64,000 bases of DNA from an uncultured Bacteroidota bacterium (GTDB lineage: Bacteria > Bacteroidota > Bacteroidia > Bacteroidales > P3), in the NCBI GenBank assembly GCA_902774395.1, contig CACYIK010000010.1, positions 1 through 64,000 of the forward strand. The letters are read 5' to 3'. A program made the translations under genes and the position numbers. Below are positions 51,124 through 59,646 of this stretch, piece after piece; the stretch's first letter is position 1; every line of letters begins with the position of its first letter. The notes beneath the pieces are model-generated. The model was not told the DNA's origin, ran no database searches, and worked only from the letters and a program-made list of their open reading frames with translations.

Positions 51124-52995
51124 GAAAGAATCCTTGTCCATCACAAGCAGGCCGGCATCCAACATCTCGCGCACCTGCTCTTCCGCATCATTGCAACCCT
51201 CCTCGCGTAACGCTCCTATCAGCGCTGTTGCCTCCATGGCATTGCGCGCCAACAGACGGCGCACCTCCTCGCCGGCATCCACCTTTTTATGGCTGGCCTT
51301 CAGACAGACATCGCAGAGGCCACAGTCGGCGGCATCCGTCTCGCCGAACCAGGCAACCAGCTTGCGGCTGCGGCAGCGGGTGTCATCAGACACATAGTCA
51401 AGCATGGCCTGCAGACGCCGCTGGGCCGACACCTTGAGGAGGCTGTAGTTCTCCTCCGACGGATAGATGAGCTGCTCGTCGACACGCTCGGAAAGGAAGA
51501 AAATCTGAGGGCCCTGCGAACGCCGACGATACTGCACGACATGCATCTCGTGCAACTGAATCAGCATATTCGTCACGCTGGTGACATCGGAGTAGCAGCG
51601 GGTGGCGATCTTGCGCTCGTCGATGGAGACAGCGCCCTCCAGCAGCCCCGGATACATACGCATCAGCACCTGCAGCAGGTCGCCGAGGCGCTGGTGGTCG
51701 ACCTGGAAGCGATAGAGCTCGTCGCGTTTCGCGGCGACATAGAGCGTGGAGTAGGCGTCCTCCTTCTCGGGCAGGGCGATAAGACCCTCACGCTCGAGCA
51801 CCTTGCAGGCGCCGTAGAACTCCCTGACACCAAAATTATATTCCCTACACACCGCCTCCATGTCGAAGTCGTACTGAGAATCGGCGCCGCTGCCCATGGG
51901 GAGTCGGTAGAAGTTGCAGAGGGCGCGATAGGCATTCCTCACCTGCCGCACCGGAGGGTAGGTATCCTCGAAGTCGCGCTGCAGGCGCTCCCTGTCGGAG
52001 TCGTCGAAGAGGAGGACGGCATAAGACTGATTGCCGTCGCGGCCGGCACGGCCGGCCTCCTGGAAGTAGGCCTCCAGCGAGTCAGGCATATCCATGTGGA
52101 CGACGAAGCGCACATCGGGCTTGTCGATGCCCATACCGAAGGCGTTGGTGGCCACCATCACCTGACAGCGACCCGTCATCCATGCCGCCTGACGGCGGTC
52201 GCGCTCGACGGCGTCGATGCCAGCGTGATAGAAGGTGGAGGAGATGCCCTCGGCCTCCAAAAAACGTGCCAAGACCTGTGTGCCGCGGCGGTTGCGCATG
52301 TAGACGATGCCAGAACCGCCGACACGGTGGATGAGCCGCAGCAGGCGATGGTTCTTATCGCTCTCATGCAGGACCATATAGGCCAGGTTGGGACGTACAA
52401 ACGACGACTGGAAACGGGCGGGCGACTTCATCTCGAGGCGCGCACAAATATCGTCGGCCACCGTCGGCGTGGCAGTAGCGGTGAGGGCCACCACCGGCAC
52501 CCCGGGATGGTAGGCGCGGATAGAGGCAATCTGCAGGTAGGGCGGACGGAAGTCATAGCCCCATTGCGAGATACAATGGGCCTCGTCGACAGCTATCAGT
52601 CCCACCTTCATCTTGCGGAAATGCTCAACGAAACGGCGCTGCTGCAGTCGCTCGGGCGAGACATACAGAAACTTGAGGTTTCCACAGAGGGCATTGTTGA
52701 GCACCCCCGAGACCATCTCGCCACTCATGCCCGAGACGATGCACGCCGCCTTCAGGTGGCGGTCGTTAAGCTGCTGCACCTGGTCTTTCATCAGCGCTAT
52801 CAGAGGCGATACCACCAGACACAAGCCCTCGCGCATCAGCGCGGGCAGCTGGTAGCAGAGAGACTTGCCGCCACCCGTGGGCAGCAACACCAGCGTGTCG
52901 CGCCCGCCGATGACGGCGTCGGCAATATCCTCCTGCAGGGGCCTGAACGTGTCATAGCCCCAGTATTTCTTCAGCAGTTTATGTTTGGCATCCAT
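51109..52995 (-). CDS. recQ: RecQ-family ATP-dependent DNA helicase
   Basis: A 628-residue helicase with Walker A LPTGGGKSLCYQ, DEAH box VDEAHCISQWGYDFRP, TATATP, VATNAFGMGIDKPDVRFV and the arginine finger QEAGRAGRDG. Zinc-ligand cysteines (CRSRKLVAWFGE, CGLCDVC) come late, around residues 553-578, after about 200 residues of winged-helix-like sequence, a layout differing from E. coli RecQ. ATG 52995 overlaps the upstream stop by one base (TGATG). Confidence 0.92.
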   Translation of the reverse strand: MDAKHKLLKKYWGYDTFRPLQEDIADAVIGGRDTLVLLPTGGGKSLCYQLPALMREGLCLVVSPLIALMKDQVQQLNDRHLKAACIVSGMSGEMVSGVLNNALCGNLKFLYVSPERLQQRRFVEHFRKMKVGLIAVDEAHCISQWGYDFRPPYLQIASIRAYHPGVPVVALTATATPTVADDICARLEMKSPARFQSSFVRPNLAYMVLHESDKNHRLLRLIHRVGGSGIVYMRNRRGTQVLARFLEAEGISSTFYHAGIDAVERDRRQAAWMTGRCQVMVATNAFGMGIDKPDVRFVVHMDMPDSLEAYFQEAGRAGRDGNQSYAVLLFDDSDRERLQRDFEDTYPPVRQVRNAYRALCNFYRLPMGSGADSQYDFDMEAVCREYNFGVREFYGACKVLEREGLIALPEKEDAYSTLYVAAKRDELYRFQVDHQRLGDLLQVLMRMYPGLLEGAVSIDERKIATRCYSDVTSVTNMLIQLHEMHVVQYRRRSQGPQIFFLSERVDEQLIYPSEENYSLLKVSAQRRLQAMLDYVSDDTRCRSRKLVAWFGETDAADCGLCDVCLKASHKKVDAGEEVRRLLARNAMEATALIGALREEGCNDAEEQVREMLDAGLLVMDKDSFLRLA

Positions 52996-55973
52996 CAACG
53001 CACCAGGGTTATCGTGCCCTGCATCGAGCGGAGGTTAGCGGTGCCGGGCTTGCGGAAACGGCAGGTGTAGACATAGGTGCCCTGTAGACAGGGCTCGCCA
53101 TCCTTCGTGCCGTCCCAACGGAAATGCAAGTCGTCCGACTCATAGACCAACTCGCCACGACGGTTGTAGATATAGATATGGAAATACTCGTATTCATTGA
53201 CGGTGTAGAACGAGAAGTACCCGTTACCGTCGTTGGTGCCGGGGGTGAAGACCGTGGGGAACCATGCGGTATAGACACCCACGGGGATGGAGAAGGGATA
53301 GACGGTCGGACAGTCGAGACTGTTGTAACTCGTCAACGTCACAGGGATGGAGTCGTGACCGAGGACGTCGGTAAAGCGGTGTCTCACCTCGCGTCCCTGC
53401 TGCACCGATCCATCGTTGAAGAGCCACGACGAGGTGACACCATTCTCCGACATGTCGCGCAACACGACGGTGGGATTGTCCGTATCGATAAACGACGGTG
53501 TGGTGCGCACGCTGGGTACCGGTAGCGGTACGATGGTAACGGTCTTTTCCAGCGGCGTGGCATCACAGCCATTGGTGCCGTGACCCACCATGGTGTAGGT
53601 CGTGGTCACCGAGGGCGACACCACGATAGTGTCGGCCTCTTCCTGTCCTGCCAGCGAGGCGTCGGCGGGCGAAGCCGTCCAGCTGTAGTGGTCGGCATCG
53701 CTGCCCACCAACACAGCCTGCCGCTCCGGGCAGATGCGTCCGTCGCCGGGATAGATGGTAAGCTTCGGCTTGACCATATAGCAATGGATGCTGTCCCATG
53801 CCACGCACCCTTGCGGACTCGTCACCTGCACATAGTAGGTGGAGGTGTCGGCATAGGGTACCACGCGCAATGTGGGTCCATTGGGCAAGTTGCCCGTGAT
53901 AGTGCCTGCCGTGGTCGACCACTGATAGTCGCAGCCATCCACGCCCAGGGCCTGCACCGTGGCGTTGGTCAGGCTGCCTTCGCAGACCACCGTGTCGCCC
54001 GTCACCAGCAGGTTGGGGTGCAGGAACACCGACACGCTGTCGCGCACCGTCGTCTCGCACCAAATCGTATCGGCTGTATTCGTGGGATTCAGATAGTAGA
54101 GGCCATTGCCAGACACCATCTCTATAGGCTCACGGAAGTGGGTGAACGAGCGTGAGACCACCCTTTGTGTGTCTCCCGCAAAGACCAGCGACATGTCGTC
54201 ATCCGGGGCATCCTGCGGTCTGAAATACCAACGGCGGTAGTTGTTTCTGCCGCTGGTGGTGTCGACCAGCTCCGTCTCGGCCGTATCGCAGAGCACCCTG
54301 TTGGAGATGACCATGCCCGCCCGCGGATTCTGCCGCGGCAGGATGCGATAGATACCGTCGGAATAGCATCCGGCATCCGACGTAAAGGTACGTACACGGA
54401 GGCCGTGCAACGTACGGCTGTCGAACTGCGTCACCACGCTGTCGCCCGTAAACTCACGCTCAGGCATACCCATACACTCGACATTGTTGAAGAACTGCCA
54501 ACGGGTCTGGTCGGGCTGCACCAACGACGGGTTGCCAGGCACCTGGCTGCGGTTCCACAACTTCACCGTGCCGTCGCACATGATGAGCGAGTCGATGACC
54601 ATGCTGGGCTTGGTGTTCTGCACCGACACATGGAGATAGGAGTTGACCGGCTTCGCGGGGTCCAGCGCCGAGGTCATCTTGCAGCGGAAAGTCTGCCAGT
54701 TGACAGTGGTGTCGCAATACTGCGACACATTGTTCACCATGCGGCGTGTGATGTGGAAGTCGTTGGCCTGCACGCCATAGTTGTAATTATTGGGACCTGC
54801 GTCGGGCGTAAGCTGCGTCCACGAGAAGCGCGGGTCGGTAAACTGTTCCGACGTCAAGGCGCCGTAGTCCGACTTATACCACACATAGTTCAGCAACCCC
54901 TTGGGTGCAGCGAGGGTGGTCACATCGGTCGACAGTCCGGGAGGACATCCCGAGCTGGTAATCTGCATCGGGCGGCATTCGCCAGCGATATAGCCATAAG
55001 CAAAATGTTGGGTCATGCAGCAGTCTGCGACCATCACCTCGATACGTACAGGATGGAACATATAGTCTGAGAGGTTCACTGCCACCTTCGACCACTCCTT
55101 CCAGAAGCAGCGATAGTTACCATAGCCCTCTGGGTTATAATCGTGCCATCCGTCCTGGCCGATGACCACCGAACCTGGTCCACCATAGGTATAGCTGCCT
55201 GTAGCAGGCGTCGACGAGACATAGTAGGACAATGAGTCGTTATGCGTCTGGAGGTTGGGGCGCGTGGGACTGGCCTGCACCCACTGGCCTGCCTGGTTCT
55301 GCTGCGTCACACGGATGATGAACATCGGGTCGCAGGCTTTGCCGTGAATGTACGACGGCACCTCGACGACGATAGAGTAGTAGATGTAGAACATGGCATT
55401 GTCCTGCGTCACGTCGACATAGTAGTAGAGTGCAGCAGCGTTGTGTCCACCACAGGCATCGCCGATGCGGATACTCTTGGTGAAATTGGTTGTCGTCAGG
55501 GGAGAGAGTGTCGAGTCATGAGTATTGAATTGGGTAGGCACAAACGGCAGCTGGTCGCCTGTCATCGGGTCGCGGTTGACAGGATGGCCGCTGACCTGTG
55601 TCGACGTGGTCATGATAACGAAAGGCTTGTTGGTGGTGTTGTTGGGCACCGTGGCACAGTCGCCCATCGTGGAGGAGGTCACGTTGCCGATGGCACTGCG
55701 GTTGTAGGTCTGTCCCCAGGTCATGCCTGTGTATGCCGTCAGCACATTGGGGATATTGCTCGCTTGCGACGCCTGAGAGGAACTCTGAGGCTCGCCGACA
55801 CGGGCCTGGTAATAGTTCAACGTACTTCCCGAGCCGAAATTCGCCGGGTTGTTCCAGCCCGGACAGGCTGTAGCCTGCGACCAGTTATCCAGAGGATTCT
55901 GGGCCACCGCCTGCTGTCCGCAGCAAAACGCCGCCATCAGCACCAGAAAAGCAAAATAGCCTTTTCGTATCAT
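52995..55973 (-). CDS. Secreted protein with T9SS type B sorting domain
   Basis: A 992-residue protein. Signal peptide MIRKGYFAFLVLMAAFCCG, then a long N-terminal region without recognised domain (residues 25-500, rich in Asn/Thr, ending with paired cysteines), PKD/Ig-like units from about 500 to 890 (CDYQWSTTAGTITGN, DHYSWTASPADASLAG, SSWLFNDGSVQQGREVRHRF), and a type B sorting domain (WFPTVFTPGTNDGNGYF ... YIYNRRGELVYES ... PCLQGTYVYTCRFR). Expected to be exported by T9SS. A longer start at 56027 is rejected because 55973 gives a clean signal peptide. Promoter at 56040-56070; recQ is coupled downstream. Confidence 0.85.
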   Translation of the reverse strand: MIRKGYFAFLVLMAAFCCGQQAVAQNPLDNWSQATACPGWNNPANFGSGSTLNYYQARVGEPQSSSQASQASNIPNVLTAYTGMTWGQTYNRSAIGNVTSSTMGDCATVPNNTTNKPFVIMTTSTQVSGHPVNRDPMTGDQLPFVPTQFNTHDSTLSPLTTTNFTKSIRIGDACGGHNAAALYYYVDVTQDNAMFYIYYSIVVEVPSYIHGKACDPMFIIRVTQQNQAGQWVQASPTRPNLQTHNDSLSYYVSSTPATGSYTYGGPGSVVIGQDGWHDYNPEGYGNYRCFWKEWSKVAVNLSDYMFHPVRIEVMVADCCMTQHFAYGYIAGECRPMQITSSGCPPGLSTDVTTLAAPKGLLNYVWYKSDYGALTSEQFTDPRFSWTQLTPDAGPNNYNYGVQANDFHITRRMVNNVSQYCDTTVNWQTFRCKMTSALDPAKPVNSYLHVSVQNTKPSMVIDSLIMCDGTVKLWNRSQVPGNPSLVQPDQTRWQFFNNVECMGMPEREFTGDSVVTQFDSRTLHGLRVRTFTSDAGCYSDGIYRILPRQNPRAGMVISNRVLCDTAETELVDTTSGRNNYRRWYFRPQDAPDDDMSLVFAGDTQRVVSRSFTHFREPIEMVSGNGLYYLNPTNTADTIWCETTVRDSVSVFLHPNLLVTGDTVVCEGSLTNATVQALGVDGCDYQWSTTAGTITGNLPNGPTLRVVPYADTSTYYVQVTSPQGCVAWDSIHCYMVKPKLTIYPGDGRICPERQAVLVGSDADHYSWTASPADASLAGQEEADTIVVSPSVTTTYTMVGHGTNGCDATPLEKTVTIVPLPVPSVRTTPSFIDTDNPTVVLRDMSENGVTSSWLFNDGSVQQGREVRHRFTDVLGHDSIPVTLTSYNSLDCPTVYPFSIPVGVYTAWFPTVFTPGTNDGNGYFSFYTVNEYEYFHIYIYNRRGELVYESDDLHFRWDGTKDGEPCLQGTYVYTCRFRKPGTANLRSMQGTITLVR

Positions 55974-56039
55974 AACAATGACAATTATATTCCTATCAAT
56001 CAACACTCTGCGCTCAAACGCGCGCACTCTCTAGTTGTA

Positions 56040-56070
56040 CAAAAGTAATAATTATTATTTACTTTTGCAA
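56040..56070 (-). promoter_or_regulatory. Promoter of the type B secreted protein gene
   Basis: Minus strand TTG-N20-TACTTTTG, 67 bp upstream of the chosen ATG; one base short of a perfect -33 box. Confidence 0.55.
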
Positions 56071-56122
56071 CTTTTTTCACTCTTATAGACAAAAAAACAA
56101 GCCCAAAAGTTGCAAAAGGGAT

Positions 56123-56153
56123 AAAAAAAGCCCCGCGAAATGCGGGGCTTTTT
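56123..56153 (-). terminator. Intrinsic terminator after rpsA
   Basis: Minus strand AAAAAGCCCCGCATTTCGCG-type hairpin: stem AGCCCCGC/GCGGGGCT with flanking A and T runs, 32 bp after the rpsA stop. Confidence 0.88.
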
Positions 56154-56184
56154 CATTATGTTTCGTTATACGGTGAACGAAAAC

Positions 56185-57957
56185 TTACTTCTCCTCTTTC
56201 AGTTTCTGGAAGATGTCGAGGTCACCGAGAGTGGTCTTCTCGAGGCTCTCGTTGATCTGCTTCACAGACTTCGAGGTGGCGCGGCTCTTCTTGTCCTCGC
56301 TGTCGACGTGAGCACCGTCGTTGCCCTCCTGGAAGGTGCGGGTGTGGCTCACGATGATCTTCTTGCTCTCTTTCGAGAACTCGATGACCTTGAAGTCGAG
56401 GGTCTCACCGTTCTTAGCCTTGCTCTTGTCCTCTTTGTCGAGGTGACGCATCGGGGCGAAAGCCTCGACATCGTAAGGCAGGATAACGGTAGCGCCCTTG
56501 TCGTTCATGTTGACAATCTTGCCCTGGTGGACGCTGCCAACGGTGAAGAGGGTCTCGTAGACATCCCAAGGATTCTCCTCGAGCTGCTTGTGACCGAGGC
56601 TGAGACGGCGGTTCTCGGCATCGACCTCAAGGACGACGACGTCGATCTTCTCACCGATCTTGGTGAACTCGGCGGGGTGTTTGATTTTCTTGCTCCAGCT
56701 GAGGTCGCTGATGTGGATCAGACCGTCGACACCTTCCTCGAGCTCCACGAAGATACCGAAGTTGGTGAAGTTGCGGACGGTAGCAGTGTGCTTGCTGCCC
56801 ACAGGATATTTCTCGGCGATGGCCAGCCAGGGATCCGGCATGAGCTGACGGATACCGAGGCTCATCTTGCGGTTCTCGCGGTCGAGGGTCAGGATGACGG
56901 CTTCGACCTCGTCGCCCACCTTCAGGAAATCCTGGGCGCTGCGCAGGTGCTGGCTCCAGCTCATCTCGCTGACGTGGATGAGACCTTCGACACCGGGGAT
57001 CACCTCGACGAAGGCACCGTAGTCGGCAAGGACCACGACTTTACCCTTCACATGGTCGCCTTCCTTCAGGTTAGGATCGAGGGCATCCCAGGGGTGAGGA
57101 GTGAGTTGCTTGAGACCGAGGGCGATACGACGCTTGGCCTCGTCGAAGTCGAGGATAACCACGTTGATCTTCTGATCGAGCTGGACAATCTCCTCGGGGT
57201 GGTTGATACGGCCCCAGCTGAGGTCGGTGATGTGGATGAGACCGTCGACACCGCCGAGGTCCACAAACACACCGTAGCTGGTGATGTTCTTCACGACGCC
57301 TTCCAGCACCTGACCCTTCTCGAGGTGGCTGATGATCTCGGCCTTCTGAGCCTCGATCTCGTCCTCGATGAGAGCCTTGTGGCTGACGACGACGTTCTTG
57401 TATTCGTGGTTGATCTTGACCACCTTGAACTCCATCTGCTTGTCGACATACACGTCGTAGTCGCGGATGGGCTTGACATCAATCTGGCTGCCGGGAAGGA
57501 AGGCCTCGATGTTGTCGAACACAGTGACGATGAGACCGCCTTTGGTGCGGCTCTTGACGTAACCGGTGATGATTTCCTGGTTGTCATAGGCCTGGTTGAC
57601 ACGCTCCCAGCTCTTCAGGATGCGGGCTTTCTTGTGGCTCAGCATCAGCTGACCGTTGGCATCCTCCTGGCTTTCGACATACACCTCGATGGTGTCGCCG
57701 GCCTTGAAGTCGGGGTTGTAGCGGATTTCGCTCACGGGGATGACGCCGTCGCTCTTGGCTCCGACATTCACCACAGCCTCGCGCTCGGTGATGGCCACGA
57801 TGGTGCCCTCGATGACTTCCTGCTCGGTGAACGAGTTGAACGACTTGTCATAAGCCTCGTCCTTCTCGCTGGCTTTCTGTGTACTGATTTTACCGGCTTT
57901 CTCGTCGATGGCATCCCAATCGAAATCGGTCAGGGGTTGTACATTCTTATAATCCAT
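56185..57957 (-). CDS. rpsA: 30S ribosomal protein S1
   Basis: A 590-residue protein with six S1 RNA-binding domains, the third to fifth showing GVFVDLGGVDGLIHITDLSW, GAFVEVIPGVEGLIHVSEMSW and GIFVELEEGVDGLIHISDLSW. It binds mRNA and helps initiation on the 30S subunit. Start MDYKNVQPLTDFDW at 57957 gives the usual Bacteroidetes length; the extension to 58074 has no similarity. -7 box at 58088-58095 implies a leader of about 120 bases. Contains no repeat array. Confidence 0.95.
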   Translation of the reverse strand: MDYKNVQPLTDFDWDAIDEKAGKISTQKASEKDEAYDKSFNSFTEQEVIEGTIVAITEREAVVNVGAKSDGVIPVSEIRYNPDFKAGDTIEVYVESQEDANGQLMLSHKKARILKSWERVNQAYDNQEIITGYVKSRTKGGLIVTVFDNIEAFLPGSQIDVKPIRDYDVYVDKQMEFKVVKINHEYKNVVVSHKALIEDEIEAQKAEIISHLEKGQVLEGVVKNITSYGVFVDLGGVDGLIHITDLSWGRINHPEEIVQLDQKINVVILDFDEAKRRIALGLKQLTPHPWDALDPNLKEGDHVKGKVVVLADYGAFVEVIPGVEGLIHVSEMSWSQHLRSAQDFLKVGDEVEAVILTLDRENRKMSLGIRQLMPDPWLAIAEKYPVGSKHTATVRNFTNFGIFVELEEGVDGLIHISDLSWSKKIKHPAEFTKIGEKIDVVVLEVDAENRRLSLGHKQLEENPWDVYETLFTVGSVHQGKIVNMNDKGATVILPYDVEAFAPMRHLDKEDKSKAKNGETLDFKVIEFSKESKKIIVSHTRTFQEGNDGAHVDSEDKKSRATSKSVKQINESLEKTTLGDLDIFQKLKEEK

Positions 57958-58087
57958 TCTTTTTCGCGGAGAGAGAGCTCCGCAGCTCTTTTTGTGTGCC
58001 TCCTGCCACGGCACGGGTTCAACTTTTTCTATCCAACATCTTGAGCAACAATCTATTGACAGGATATAGCGCACTCAAAATGCTTTG

Positions 58088-58095
58088 CAAAGATA
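58088..58095 (-). promoter_or_regulatory. Promoter -7 box of rpsA
   Basis: Minus-strand TATCTTTG; no good -33 box, the upstream area is an AT run. Confidence 0.55.
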
Positions 58096-58131
58096 CAACT
58101 TTTTTTTATATTATATATATTTTTTCTTCCA

Positions 58132-58252
58132 ATCTTCTTCCCATCTTCTTCCCATCTTCACCCTACCAAAAACCTACCAACACCGTACCATCTCCGACCA
58201 TAGTCGGACATCGGTCGGTGTTGGTACGGTGTTGGTACGGTGTTGGTACGTC
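58132..58252. repeat. 11-bp periodic array of 11 units with internal dyad symmetry
   Basis: 121 bp can be cut into eleven 11-bp units without any slip: ATCTTCTTCCC twice at the left, ACC-starting units in the middle, and GTTGGTACGGT twice plus GTTGGTACGTC at the right. Left ACCAACACCGT and right GGTGTTGGT units are complementary, so the array is also an imperfect palindrome centred near 58203. Confidence 0.82.
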
Positions 58253-58286
58253 GATAATACTAAGTGTCAGTTAGTTACAAAACACT

Positions 58287-58317
58287 AAAAAAGGGGCCTT
58301 TTTCAAGACCCCTTTTT
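58287..58317 (-). terminator. Intrinsic terminator after the sugar transporter gene
   Basis: Minus strand AAAAAGGGGTC-TTGAAAAA-GGCCCCTTTTTT, 22 bp after the stop at 58339. Confidence 0.85.
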
Positions 58318-58338
58318 GTGTTGGAAAATATAGTGTAA

Positions 58339-59619
58339 CTATTTGATGGTCTTAGACTTGGAGCCGATAAGGGCATAAAAGAGGATGTAGGCAAAGCCGG
58401 CGACGACGACCCAGTAGGAAGGTTGGTAGCCGGAGACACCGAAGATGTCGACAACGCCGTTCATGAGCAACGGCAGGACACCTCCGCCGCAGACCAATGC
58501 CATGAAGAGGCCAGAGGCACGTTCGGTGTACTTGCCAAGACCTTCGACGGCGAGGTTGAAGATGCCACCCCACATGACAGAGGTGCAGAGACCCACGCAG
58601 ACGAGGAGGGCGGCGCTGAGCGGTATGACGTTCATGGCGAAGCCACCGTCGAAGCCCGGGAAGGAGATGGTGGTGGTGACGGGAATGAAGATGGCGAGGA
58701 GCACCAGCAGCACAGCCGCGGTGGCGACGACGGAAAGCATCTTGCGGGGCGACACCTTGGCACCGACGAGGCCGCCGATGAAGCGTCCGACGAGCATCAG
58801 GAGCCAATAGAAGCCGGTGACAGAACCTGCCACAGCCTCGGCGTTGACGCCGTCGGCGAAGAGTTTGGCATCGGGATTCTGGAGCCACTTGTTCAGCACG
58901 TTGGGGGTACCCACCTCGACACCCACATAGATGAAGATGGCGATGGCGCCGAGCACGAAATGGCGGAATTGGAGAAGGCTCTTCAGGGGAATCTCCTCGC
59001 CCGATTTGCCAGCGTTCTCCTGGCTCTCAGGAATCTTGGTCAGCAGAATAACGATGAAGGCCAGGGCGAAGATAGCCAGGGCGGTGTACATCAGGGGGAA
59101 GGTGTTGCTGATTTGGGCGTTCTTGATGCCCTGAGGGATGAGAAGGCCGGTGATAAAGATGACGGCAGTGCCGCAGAGGGAGTTGAAGGTGCCGCCGAAC
59201 TGGATGAGCTGATTGCCCTTGTTGCCGCCACCGCCGAGGCGGTTGAGCATGGGATTGACGACGGTGTTGAGCAGACACATGGAGAAGCCGGCGATGAAGG
59301 CACCGAGGAGATAGACGGCGAAGCTGCCGACGAGGCCCGACACCAGCTGGATGCCGACGCCCGTGAAGCCCACGGCGACAGCAATGAGCGCGGTGGTCTT
59401 ATAGCCGCGGTTCTGCAGCATCTTGCCGGCGGGAATGCCCATGATGGCGTAGGCGATGAAGTTGGCGAAGACGCCGAGGGTGCCCTGCCAGTTGGGGATG
59501 GAGAACTGGTTCTTCAGAATGTCGCCCATGGGCGAAGCCAGATTGGTGACGAACGAGATCATTCCGAAGAGCAGAATCATCACGACAATGGGAATTGCGT
59601 AGTTTTGTTTCTTTTCCAT
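58339..59619 (-). CDS. FHS-family sugar MFS transporter (FucP/NagP-like)
   Basis: A 426-residue inner-membrane protein with about 12 hydrophobic segments and FHS blocks: FGMISFVTNLASPMGDILKNQF, ANFIAYAIMGIPAGKM and NPMLNRLGGGGNKGNQLIQFGGTFNSLCG. It should import a hexose or aminosugar by proton symport; which one cannot be told. It begins 27 bp after the C10 peptidase gene on the same strand, so it may be the third gene of that unit. Confidence 0.88.
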   Translation of the reverse strand: MEKKQNYAIPIVVMILLFGMISFVTNLASPMGDILKNQFSIPNWQGTLGVFANFIAYAIMGIPAGKMLQNRGYKTTALIAVAVGFTGVGIQLVSGLVGSFAVYLLGAFIAGFSMCLLNTVVNPMLNRLGGGGNKGNQLIQFGGTFNSLCGTAVIFITGLLIPQGIKNAQISNTFPLMYTALAIFALAFIVILLTKIPESQENAGKSGEEIPLKSLLQFRHFVLGAIAIFIYVGVEVGTPNVLNKWLQNPDAKLFADGVNAEAVAGSVTGFYWLLMLVGRFIGGLVGAKVSPRKMLSVVATAAVLLVLLAIFIPVTTTISFPGFDGGFAMNVIPLSAALLVCVGLCTSVMWGGIFNLAVEGLGKYTERASGLFMALVCGGGVLPLLMNGVVDIFGVSGYQPSYWVVVAGFAYILFYALIGSKSKTIK

Positions 59620-59646
59620 ATTGTTGTTCTTTAGGTTATTTCGTGA

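Larger units (their letters stand above)
57958..58338. other. Intergenic region between rpsA and the sugar transporter gene
   Basis: 381 bp without a gene: rpsA leader and -7 box (58088-58095), an 11-bp periodic array (58132-58252) and the terminator of the transporter gene (58287-58317). S1 autoregulation through the leader is possible but no structure is evident. Confidence 0.7.

Noticed and set aside
56140..58044. A 634-codon plus-strand frame opposite rpsA
   Set aside because: Antisense mirror of a highly biased ribosomal protein gene; acidic, Val/Leu-rich and without motifs.
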